Shown here piece after piece: positions 1 through 5,901 of a DNA stretch of 7,362 bases; the first letter of the stretch is position 1; each line of letters opens with the position of its first letter. The position numbers were made by a program, and so were the translations under genes. Origin of the DNA: Planctomycetota bacterium (GTDB taxonomy: Bacteria > Planctomycetota > UBA1135); the NCBI GenBank assembly GCA_014382465.1, contig JACNJP010000271.1, positions 1-7,362 of the forward strand, written 5' to 3'. Below the pieces are notes generated by a model. The model saw only the letters and a program-made list of their open reading frames with translations. It made no database searches and was not told the origin of the DNA.

Positions 1-81
1 GGGGACCGCGCGAGCGGGTCCGCCCCCTGAAGGCAGGGGCCGGGCCGCGCCGGCGCGGGGAGGCGGGGCCCAGGAGCGGCC

Positions 82-98
82 GCCGGGAGCCTCCCGGC
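82..98. repeat. GC-rich palindrome
   Basis: The eight bases at 82-89 (GCCGGGAG) are the reverse complement of 91-98 (CTCCCGGC), with a single base between them. As RNA this would fold as about six base pairs with a five-base loop. It abuts the larger hairpin at 98-133. No T-tract follows on either strand, so I do not call it an intrinsic terminator. Confidence 0.5.
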
Positions 99-133
99 GC
101 CGGCGGTGCTTCTTCGAGGAGGCACCGCCGGCG
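98..133. repeat. Long perfect hairpin downstream of the regulator gene
   Basis: Bases 98-109 (CGCCGGCGGTGC) are exactly complementary to 122-133. Four further inner pairs, two of them G-T wobbles, close on a TCGA loop at 114-117, giving a stem of about 16 pairs. It lies in the non-coding stretch past the 3' end of the response regulator gene, which reads leftward and stops at 210-212. No run of T follows on either strand, so a canonical intrinsic terminator is not supported. It could protect mRNA 3' ends, act as a Rho-type or bidirectional barrier, or be a REP-like palindrome. Its inner 22 bases resemble the hairpin at 172-193. Confidence 0.6.
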
Positions 134-171
134 GCCGCCGGCCGGAATCCGCCTTAGATCCGCCGCTTCGC

Positions 172-193
172 GCTGCTTCCTGGAGGAAGCAGC
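172..193. repeat. Perfect 9-bp hairpin just past the regulator stop
   Basis: GCTGCTTCC (172-180) pairs perfectly with GGAAGCAGC (185-193) around a TGGA loop. On the minus strand the hairpin begins 16 bases after the stop codon of the response regulator gene, the usual position for a 3'-end structure. No T-tract follows in either direction, so a Rho-independent terminator is only weakly supported. It is 17/22 identical to the core of the hairpin at 105-126. The differences keep the stems paired, suggesting the two are copies of one element. Confidence 0.55.
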
Positions 194-209
194 CCGGCGC
201 CGCCAGGGC

Positions 210-1607
210 TCAATCGGCCAGGAAATCGGTGCGGTCGACGCCCAGCTGCCGGAGGATTTTCTGGAAGGCGGCGCGGGTCAGGCCGCAGGCCTCGGCCGCC
301 TGGCTGACGTTGCCGCGGGTCCGCTCCAGCGCCCGCTCGACGAATTCGCGCTGGAATTGCACCAGGGCGCGCTGCTTGGCCTCGCTGTAGCTGCCGGCCT
401 GCCCCTCCCCCGCGGTCGGCTCACCCCAGGCGCCGCCGCCGATGCCGAGGTGGTAGGGCCGGACGGCGCCGTCGACGCACACCACCACCGCCCGCTGGAC
501 CGCGTTCTCGAGCTCCCGGACGTTGCCGGGCCAGGAATAGGCCAGCAGCGCCCGCTCGGCGTCGGCGCCCAGCACCGGCAGCTCCCCCAGCGAGATCCGG
601 CACAGCTCGGCGGCCCGGGCGATGAAGCTCGCCGCCAGCGGCAGGATGTCCTGCGGCCGCTCCCGCAGCGGCGGGATGTGGATCCGCACCACCTGAAGCC
701 GGTAGTAGAGGTCCTCGCGGAAGGCGCCGCGGGACACCTGCTCCTGAAGGTCGCGGTTGGTCGCGGCCACCAGGCGGAAGCGCACCGGCAGGTCGCGGCT
801 GCCGCCCACCGGCCGCACCACCTGCTCCTGGAGCACCCGCAGCAGCTTGCCCTGGAAGGCCGGCGACATCGAGGCCACCTCGTCGAGGAAGACGGTGCCG
901 CCGCCGGCCTCGGCGAACAGCCCGCGGCGGTCGCGGTCGGCGCCGGTGAAGGCCCCGCGGACGTGGCCGAACAGCTCCGACTCGAGCAGGGTGTCGGAGA
1001 GCGCGGCGCAGTTGACCGCCAGGAACGGCAGCTCGGCCACCTGGCTGGCGGCGTGGACCGCCCGGGCCACCAACTCCTTGCCGGTGCCGCTCTCGCCCTC
1101 GATCAGCACCGGCATCGGGCTCGGCGCCGCCCGCCGCACCAGCTCGAGGACCCGCTTCATGCCCGGGTCTTCGGCCACCAGCGTGGCGCCCGGCCCGCCG
1201 CCGTCGGCGCTCCGGCGGGCCAGGATCTGGCAGCCCAGGCGCCGCACCAGCCGCAGGATCTCCTCGTTGTCGAAGGGCTTGGTGAGGAAGTGGGCGGCGC
1301 CCTCCTGCAGGCACTGCACGGCCGTCTGCACCGTGCCGTAGCCGGTGAGGATGGCCACCTCGGTGCCGGGCCAGCGGCGCTTGATCTCCGGCAGCAGCTC
1401 GGCGCCGGTCATGCCGGGCATCATCAGGTCGCTCAGCACTAGGTCGGCCGGCCGCCGCTCGAGCTCGCGCAGCGCCGCGGCGCCGTCGGCGGCCTCGGAG
1501 ACGCGGGCCCCGAGCCGCTGCATCAGGCGCTTCAGCCCGAGGCGGATGTCGTCCTCGTCGTCCACCACGAGGACGCGGAGCTGGCTGAGATCGTTGGCGT
1601 CGTGCAT
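210..1607 (-). CDS. Sigma-54-dependent response regulator, NtrC/AtoC type
   Basis: This 465-aa cytoplasmic transcription activator is the likely phosphorylation target of the upstream kinase. The receiver domain (about 10-125) has the acidic pair D16/D17, phospho-acceptor D60 (LSDLMMPGM), T88 and K110 (TKPF). The AAA+ domain (about 143-375) has Walker A GESGTGKE (171-178), an intact GAFTGA sigma-54-contact loop (218-223), Walker B VFLDEV (239-244), sensor ATN (282-284), an arginine-rich REDLYYRL (297-304) and WPGNVRELEN (359-368). A glycine-rich linker leads to a Fis-type helix-turn-helix at about 432-457. Domain order and length are normal for the family, and every key residue I looked for is present. 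It starts 16 bases after the kinase stop, so the two are probably co-transcribed. No Shine-Dalgarno sequence precedes the ATG. By family it remodels sigma-54 RNA polymerase at enhancer-dependent promoters. The target genes and exact subfamily (AtoC, ZraR or HydG type) cannot be read from sequence, so I give no symbol. Confidence 0.96.
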   Translation of the reverse strand: MHDANDLSQLRVLVVDDEDDIRLGLKRLMQRLGARVSEAADGAAALRELERRPADLVLSDLMMPGMTGAELLPEIKRRWPGTEVAILTGYGTVQTAVQCLQEGAAHFLTKPFDNEEILRLVRRLGCQILARRSADGGGPGATLVAEDPGMKRVLELVRRAAPSPMPVLIEGESGTGKELVARAVHAASQVAELPFLAVNCAALSDTLLESELFGHVRGAFTGADRDRRGLFAEAGGGTVFLDEVASMSPAFQGKLLRVLQEQVVRPVGGSRDLPVRFRLVAATNRDLQEQVSRGAFREDLYYRLQVVRIHIPPLRERPQDILPLAASFIARAAELCRISLGELPVLGADAERALLAYSWPGNVRELENAVQRAVVVCVDGAVRPYHLGIGGGAWGEPTAGEGQAGSYSEAKQRALVQFQREFVERALERTRGNVSQAAEACGLTRAAFQKILRQLGVDRTDFLAD

Positions 1608-1623
1608 CGCCGGGAGCGGGGGG

Positions 1624-3828
1624 TCAGACCTCCTGACGGGCGCGCAAGCGTACCCGGAAGACGGTGCCGGCGGGAGAGCTTTCGGCCAGCGTCAGGCCGC
1701 CGCCGTGCATCTCGGCGATGCGCTGGGCGGTCGAGAGGCCGAGGCCGGTGCCGTCGCCGCGCGCCTTGGTGGTGAAGAAGGGCCGGAAGATCTGGCCGCG
1801 GTCCTCGGGCTTGATGCCCGGCCCGGTGTCGCGCACCTCGATCACCAGGTGATCGTCCTCGTCGAAGCTCTCGAGCACCACCTCGCCGCCGTCCACGATG
1901 GCCTGGACGGCGTTCATCACCAGGTTGACGAAGACCTGCCGCAGCTGGACCTCGTCGCCGGTGACCCAAGGGTTGCCCGCCTCGAGGCGCGTCACCAGCC
2001 GGACCCTGGCGCGGTCGCTGATCGGCCGCAGGAAGCGCACGATGCTCTCGACGGTGTCGTGCAGGTCGATCGGCCCGATCTCCGGCGAGGCCCCGGTGGC
2101 GTAGTCGAGCAGCTCGCGGATGGTCTTCTTGCAGGTCTCGGTGTTGCGCTGGATGACCTCGACGTTCTCGCGCAGCGGCGAGCCGGCCTCCAGCTCGGCC
2201 TCCATCATCTGGTTGAACATCGAGATCGACGCCAGCGGGTTGTTGAGCTCGTGGGCCACCACCGCCGCCACCTCGCCGAGCACCGACAGCCGCTCCTGGT
2301 GGATCTCGCGCTCGTCCTGGTTGATGCGGTCGGTGACGTCGCGCGACACCAGCACCCGCCCGGAGCGGCCGTGCTCGTCCGGCGTCAGCGAGGCCGAGTG
2401 GACCTCGAAGACCCGGCCGCCGGCCTCGATGACGCACGACTGCTGGTCGCTGTGGGGCTGGAACACGCAGGCGAGGCAGTCGGCCGGCGCCGGCTCGACC
2501 TTGCAGACGTGGCGGCTGGCGCCGGAGCCGCCGGTGTCCCGGAGCTGGATCAGCGGCTCGACGGCGGCGTTCTTCAGCACCACCTCGCCCCGGCCGTCGA
2601 GCACCAGCAGGCCGTCGCGCATCGACGAGATCACGGTGTTGAGCCGGTCGCGCTCCGACCGCAGGTCGCCGGCGCTGCGCTCGAGCCGGGAGGCGCGCTC
2701 CTGGATCGCCTCGGCCATGCGGTTGAAGGAGCTGGCCAGGCGGCCGATCTCGTCGCCGCTGTTGACCGCCACCCGGCTGCCGAATTCCCCGCTGCTGATG
2801 CGCTGGGCCGCCTGCTCCATCTGCACCAGCGGCTGGGCCAGGAAGCGGATCGGGAAGAACATCAGGAAGGCCGACAGGACTGCCAGCACCACCCCGACGC
2901 CCAGGAAATCACTCTGCAGGCCGGAGACCGATTCCAGGGCCCGGTCCACCTGCAGGATGACCTCGATCTCCCAGCCGTTGGCGGGGATCTCGAAGACCTC
3001 GACGATCGGCGGCACCTGCCGGACGCCGGACGGCGCCGTCCCGGGGGCGGGCGGGTCGCTGCGGTACTCGGCGGTCCGGAGGTCCCCGGACTGGGTCGAC
3101 TCGCGCCGGACGCTCAAGCGCCGGCCGAGGCGGTCGCGCAGGCTCAGCTGGGCCTGGTCCTCGCCCTCGGAGAAGGTGTGGGAGACCGACCGGACCGCCT
3201 CGGTGAGCCAGGCGCCGGCGTCGACCCAGGCCAGCAGGGAGCCGATGCGCTCGGCGCCGTCGAGGTCGTAGAGCGGCGTGCCGATGGCCAGGCCGGTCGG
3301 TCCAGGGCCGCCCTCGGCCTCCCGGTAGGCCGCCGGCACCGCCGGCAGGACGCCGCTGTACCAGTTGCCCTCCGAGCCCGAGGCCTCGACCGCCAGCCGG
3401 GTCACCTGGGCGCTCCCCAGGTCGTGGACCGCCACCACCACCTGTCCGGCGCGGTCGACCACGGTCAGGTCGCGGAAGGATGCCACCAGCGGCAGTTTGT
3501 TCTTCCGCAGGTGGCGGCCCAGCTCGGCCCGCAGGGCATCGGCCTCCTCCCCTCCCGGGCGGCCGCTGATCCGGTGCAGGAGCTCGCGGATGTGGCCGTC
3601 CGAGGCGAAGTCCTCGGTGCGCCGCTCGAGCATCTGCAGGTAGGAATCGAGGGCGGTGGCGTAAGCCTGACACTGGTAGACCAGGCGACTGTGGATCTCG
3701 CGCTCGAGCACGCCGCGGGCCGAGCGCGAGATCAGAAATCCGCCGAGGCCGAAGGCGATCAGGCACAGGACGACGAACATCAGCGCCAGCTTGTGCTTGA
3801 CCGAGATCGAGTGGAGGGGATCGCGCAT
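1624..3828 (-). CDS. Membrane sensor histidine kinase (dCache-HAMP-PAS-HisKA-HATPase)
   Basis: This 734-aa inner-membrane kinase is the probable partner of the downstream NtrC-type regulator. TM1 spans about 12-34. An extracytoplasmic region of about 270 residues (35-306) has strings such as TVVDRAGQVVVAV and GTPLYDLDGAERIGSLLAWV, typical of double-Cache ligand sensors. TM2 spans about 307-327, followed by HAMP (about 328-380), a short helical linker and PAS (about 395-500). The HisKA domain carries the H-box AHELNNPL with H526. The ATPase domain has an N-box (NLVMNA, N635/N639), G1 DTGPGI (667-672), F-box IFRPFFTTK (680-688) and G2 GDGTGLGLS (691-699). All catalytic boxes are intact, so an active kinase is expected. 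The PAS domain is odd in having four cysteines (C442, C451, C454, C465). The ligand is unknown. The gene is divergent from the lipoprotein gene across a gap of about 65 bases. No clear ribosome-binding site precedes the ATG. Confidence 0.95.
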   Translation of the reverse strand: MRDPLHSISVKHKLALMFVVLCLIAFGLGGFLISRSARGVLEREIHSRLVYQCQAYATALDSYLQMLERRTEDFASDGHIRELLHRISGRPGGEEADALRAELGRHLRKNKLPLVASFRDLTVVDRAGQVVVAVHDLGSAQVTRLAVEASGSEGNWYSGVLPAVPAAYREAEGGPGPTGLAIGTPLYDLDGAERIGSLLAWVDAGAWLTEAVRSVSHTFSEGEDQAQLSLRDRLGRRLSVRRESTQSGDLRTAEYRSDPPAPGTAPSGVRQVPPIVEVFEIPANGWEIEVILQVDRALESVSGLQSDFLGVGVVLAVLSAFLMFFPIRFLAQPLVQMEQAAQRISSGEFGSRVAVNSGDEIGRLASSFNRMAEAIQERASRLERSAGDLRSERDRLNTVISSMRDGLLVLDGRGEVVLKNAAVEPLIQLRDTGGSGASRHVCKVEPAPADCLACVFQPHSDQQSCVIEAGGRVFEVHSASLTPDEHGRSGRVLVSRDVTDRINQDEREIHQERLSVLGEVAAVVAHELNNPLASISMFNQMMEAELEAGSPLRENVEVIQRNTETCKKTIRELLDYATGASPEIGPIDLHDTVESIVRFLRPISDRARVRLVTRLEAGNPWVTGDEVQLRQVFVNLVMNAVQAIVDGGEVVLESFDEDDHLVIEVRDTGPGIKPEDRGQIFRPFFTTKARGDGTGLGLSTAQRIAEMHGGGLTLAESSPAGTVFRVRLRARQEV

Positions 3829-3851
3829 CGTCCGCGGCGGGGGCCATGGCC

Positions 3852-3857
3852 TAGAAT
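3852..3857 (+). promoter_or_regulatory. Possible -10 box (TAGAAT) for the lipoprotein gene
   Basis: TAGAAT matches the TATAAT consensus at five of six positions. It lies in the divergent gap, 36 bases before the lipoprotein ATG at 3894. Its flank CCTAGAATCGG closely resembles CCTACAATGG before mqnE. No convincing -35 hexamer is visible 16-18 bases upstream. A start site about seven bases downstream (near 3864) would exclude the in-frame GTG at 3861 from the message, supporting the ATG at 3894 as the translation start. Confidence 0.4.
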
Positions 3858-3864
3858 CGGGTGA

Positions 3865-3885
3865 CCGGCCGGCGGCCCCGGCCGG
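3865..3885. repeat. CCGGCCGG inverted repeat in the divergent gap
   Basis: The self-complementary octamer CCGGCCGG occurs at 3865-3872 and again at 3878-3885, separated by five bases, so the two can form an 8-bp hairpin. It ends eight bases before the lipoprotein ATG and would lie in that gene's short 5' leader. It could be an operator between the divergent genes, a leader structure limiting ribosome access, or GC-rich chance. Nothing here decides between these. Confidence 0.4.
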
Positions 3886-3893
3886 ACCATAGC

Positions 3894-4700
3894 ATGCGTC
3901 CCGCCACCCGATCCTGGACCCGTTTCGCCGTCGCCGTCGGCGCCGCCTGGCTGCTCGGCGCCTGCCTGCCGACCCCGCGGGCGGCCGCCGACCCGGTCCT
4001 GGCTCCGGCCACGGCCGTCGCCGAGCCCGCCGCCGACCCGGCCGCCTGGCAGCGGCTGGCGGTGCTCGGCGCCAGCGCCTCGGTCGGCTACGGCACGCAG
4101 GGTGACGGGGGCCGCCCGGTCGGACTGGCCGAGATCCTGGACGCCGCGCTGCTGGTCGAGCACGATCCGCCGGCCGCGCACGCCACCGACCTGTTCTTCA
4201 TCAACCCGGAGGACTGGGGGCGCATCCTGCTGGACCAGGCCCTGGCGGAGGAGCCGACCGCGGTGGTCGCCATCGACTACCTGTTCTGGTTCGTCTACGG
4301 CGGCAAGGAGTCGGAGGAGCAGCGACTGCAGGAGCTGGAGCGCGGCTTGGCCGGCCTGGCGCGCTTCCGCTGCCCGCTGGTCCTGGGCGAAATCCCCGAC
4401 ATGAGCGCGTCGGTCGGCAAGATGCTCGCCCGCTCGCAGATGCCGGCCGCCGAGACCCTGGCGGCGGCCAACCGCCGGCTGCGGGCCTGGGCCGGCGACC
4501 GCGACGGCACCTACCTGCTGGTCCTCGCGCCGCGCGCCGGCGAAGGGCTGATCCAGGCCGATGAACTGCACCCGACCGTGCTCGGACTCTCCGGCATCGC
4601 CCTCGACGCCCTGCGGGCGCTGCCGGGCGGCGTCCAGGCCGCCGAGCGCGGCGATCTGCTCGACGATCCTGAGCACCTGGCGCTCCAGGTTCAGGACTGA
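3894..4700 (+). CDS. Predicted SGNH/GDSL-hydrolase-like lipoprotein
   Basis: The 268-aa product has a typical lipoprotein signal: basic residues (R2, R6, R10), a hydrophobic stretch and the lipobox LGAC with C24 as the predicted lipidated cysteine. A Pro/Ala-rich spacer of about 25 residues follows. The body resembles the SGNH hydrolase fold. Block I is VLGASASVGYG with candidate nucleophile S61, the usual GDS being GAS. The C-terminal block V is DELHP with D223 and H226 as candidate acid and base. A strand AIDYLFWF (127-134) sits where the GxND block is expected but lacks that Asn. An esterase, lipase or acyl-hydrolase acting at the cell envelope is inferred. The missing block residue leaves activity uncertain and the substrate is unknown. 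I chose the ATG at 3894 over the in-frame GTG at 3861 (279 aa) because it gives a compact signal peptide and the GTG is only three bases past a putative -10 box. No Shine-Dalgarno sequence is visible. The gene ends 31 bases before mqnE. Confidence 0.8.
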   Translation: MRPATRSWTRFAVAVGAAWLLGACLPTPRAAADPVLAPATAVAEPAADPAAWQRLAVLGASASVGYGTQGDGGRPVGLAEILDAALLVEHDPPAAHATDLFFINPEDWGRILLDQALAEEPTAVVAIDYLFWFVYGGKESEEQRLQELERGLAGLARFRCPLVLGEIPDMSASVGKMLARSQMPAAETLAAANRRLRAWAGDRDGTYLLVLAPRAGEGLIQADELHPTVLGLSGIALDALRALPGGVQAAERGDLLDDPEHLALQVQD

Positions 4701-4725
4701 AGGCGCCACAGGCCGGTCCTACAAT
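4697..4725 (+). promoter_or_regulatory. Promoter of mqnE, probably leaderless
   Basis: A TACAAT -10 box (4720-4725, five of six to consensus) is followed by six bases and then the mqnE ATG at 4732. Transcription would therefore start on or next to the start codon. Seventeen bases upstream of the -10 box is CTGAAG (4697-4702), a weak three-of-six match to TTGACA that overlaps the stop of the lipoprotein gene. No Shine-Dalgarno sequence lies before the mqnE ATG, in keeping with leaderless translation. Confidence 0.55.
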
Positions 4726-4731
4726 GGCGGA

Positions 4732-5901
4732 ATGGAGCTTCCGCTCGATGCTCTCGAGGAGCGCGCCGCCGCCACCGGCCTGCGGGGGATTCCGTCCAAG
4801 GTCCGCGCCGGCCAGCGCCTGAGCCCCGCCGACGGCCTGGCGATGTACCGCAGCGACGACGTCGCCCTGCTGGGTGTGCTGGCCAATGAGGTGCGCGAGC
4901 GGCTGCACGGCGACGTGGCCTTCTACAACGTCAACATCCACGTCAACTACACCAATTGGTGCAACAAATTCTGCGACTTCTGCGCCTTCCAGCGGCGGCC
5001 GAAGGACGACGGCGCTTATTGCATGTCGCCGGAGCAGGTGCACGCGGAGCTGGCGAAGGCCAACCCGGAGGCGACCGAGGTCCACATGGTCGCCGGGGTG
5101 TGGCCGGCGCTGGACTACGGCTACTACCTGGACATCCTGCGGGCGGCCAAGGCGGCCCGGCCGGAGATCCACGTCAAGGCCTTCACGATGGTCGAGATCG
5201 ACCAGATCGTGAAGACCGCCGGCAAGCCGTTGGCCGAGGTGCTGGCCGAGCTGCAGGAGGCCGGGCTCGACTCGATGCCCGGCGGCGGCGCCGAGGTGTT
5301 CTCGGAGCGGGTGCGGCAGGAGCTCTACCCCAAGAAGATGGGCGCCGAGCGCTGGATCGAGCTGGCGCGCGGCATCCACGAGTTCGGCTTCCGCACCAAC
5401 TGCACCATGCTCTACGGCATGACCGAGACGCTCGAGGAGCGCGTCGACCACCTGGCGCAGCTGCGGGCGCTGCAGGACGAGACCGGCGGCTTCCAGACCT
5501 ACGTGCCGCTGGCCTTCCACCCGGCCAACACCGGCATCGACCATCTGCCCTTCCCGAGCCCGCTGGACCGCCTGCGCTCGATCGCCATCGGGCGGCTGTT
5601 CCTCGACAACATCCCGCACGTCAAGGCCTACTGGGTGATGCTCGGGCTGCCGGTGGCGCAGCTGGCGCTGGCGATGGGCTCGGACGACCTCGACGGCACC
5701 GTCAGCCAGGAGAAGATCTACCACGACGCCGGCGCCGGCACGCCCGAGCAGCTCGACCGCCTGGCCATCCACAAGCTGATCCGAGAGGCCGGCCGCCTGC
5801 CGGTGGAGCGCGACACCCTCTACCGGGTGCTGCGCAGCTTCGAGGACGGCGACCCGGCGCCCGAGCGGGCCGTGGCGCCCGCCGGTCCGCTGGAGGTCTG
5901 A
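4732..5901 (+). CDS. mqnE: Aminofutalosine synthase MqnE (radical SAM)
   Basis: This 389-aa cytoplasmic enzyme of the futalosine menaquinone pathway joins 3-[(1-carboxyvinyl)oxy]benzoate, the MqnA product, to an adenosyl radical from SAM, giving 6-amino-6-deoxyfutalosine. The radical-SAM [4Fe-4S] motif CNKFCDFC supplies C77, C81 and C84, preceded by NIHVNYTNW. HVKAFTMVEI (147-156), MPGGGAEVFSERVR (182-195) and SDDLDGTV (317-324) are family signatures. HVKAFT in particular separates MqnE from the paralogue MqnC, which has an HAFSPPE-like string there. The motif after EVHMV reads AGVWP where GGLHP or a close variant is common. Length is normal. The ATG at 4732 was chosen over an upstream in-frame ATG at 4561 because the latter lies inside the lipoprotein gene and adds an unrelated extension. 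The gene stops in TGATG, overlapping the mqnA start by one base. Confidence 0.95.
   Translation: MELPLDALEERAAATGLRGIPSKVRAGQRLSPADGLAMYRSDDVALLGVLANEVRERLHGDVAFYNVNIHVNYTNWCNKFCDFCAFQRRPKDDGAYCMSPEQVHAELAKANPEATEVHMVAGVWPALDYGYYLDILRAAKAARPEIHVKAFTMVEIDQIVKTAGKPLAEVLAELQEAGLDSMPGGGAEVFSERVRQELYPKKMGAERWIELARGIHEFGFRTNCTMLYGMTETLEERVDHLAQLRALQDETGGFQTYVPLAFHPANTGIDHLPFPSPLDRLRSIAIGRLFLDNIPHVKAYWVMLGLPVAQLALAMGSDDLDGTVSQEKIYHDAGAGTPEQLDRLAIHKLIREAGRLPVERDTLYRVLRSFEDGDPAPERAVAPAGPLEV
5892..5896 (+). promoter_or_regulatory. Ribosome-binding site of mqnA
   Basis: GGAGG lies four bases before the mqnA ATG at 5901, inside the last codons of mqnE. It is the only strong Shine-Dalgarno match I see ahead of any gene here. 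Its position argues for translational coupling of mqnA to mqnE and fixes the mqnA start. Confidence 0.7.

Noticed and set aside
1..157. An open plus-strand frame entering from the left edge and ending at TAG 155-157, and another ending at TGA 28-30
   Set aside because: Both are short, low-complexity and have no motif. The first runs straight through the strong hairpin. Neither can be supported as the end of a gene.
98..193. Rho-independent terminator for the response regulator operon
   Set aside because: The stems are strong, but neither is followed by a T-run on either strand, so only a generic hairpin or repeat is called.
2495..2506. A GG and TTGCA pair resembling a -24/-12 promoter within the kinase gene
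   Set aside because: The spacing between GG and GC is nine and not ten bases, the flank does not match, and it is internal to coding sequence with no gene start downstream on that strand.
1345..3864. An 839-codon open frame on the plus strand opposite the kinase gene
   Set aside because: It is antisense to a kinase with every catalytic box intact. Its translation is low-complexity (rich in His, Arg, Asp, Gly, Ala) with no domain. Long antisense frames are expected at this GC content.
4678..4692. A sigma-54-like TGGCGC-N5-GTTC string before mqnE
   Set aside because: The essential GC of the -12 element is missing (TC is found) and it lies within the lipoprotein coding sequence. The TACAAT box is a better promoter.
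4201..5772. A 523-codon minus-strand open frame opposite the lipoprotein gene and mqnE
   Set aside because: It is the complement of two well-supported genes and translates to a repetitive Arg/Gly/Val/His-rich sequence with no recognisable motif.
4956..5900. Possible in-frame N-terminal extension of mqnA reaching back through mqnE
   Set aside because: The extension reads in a different frame from mqnE and is Arg/Gly/Ala-rich noise. The MqnA homology and the ribosome-binding site both start at 5901.
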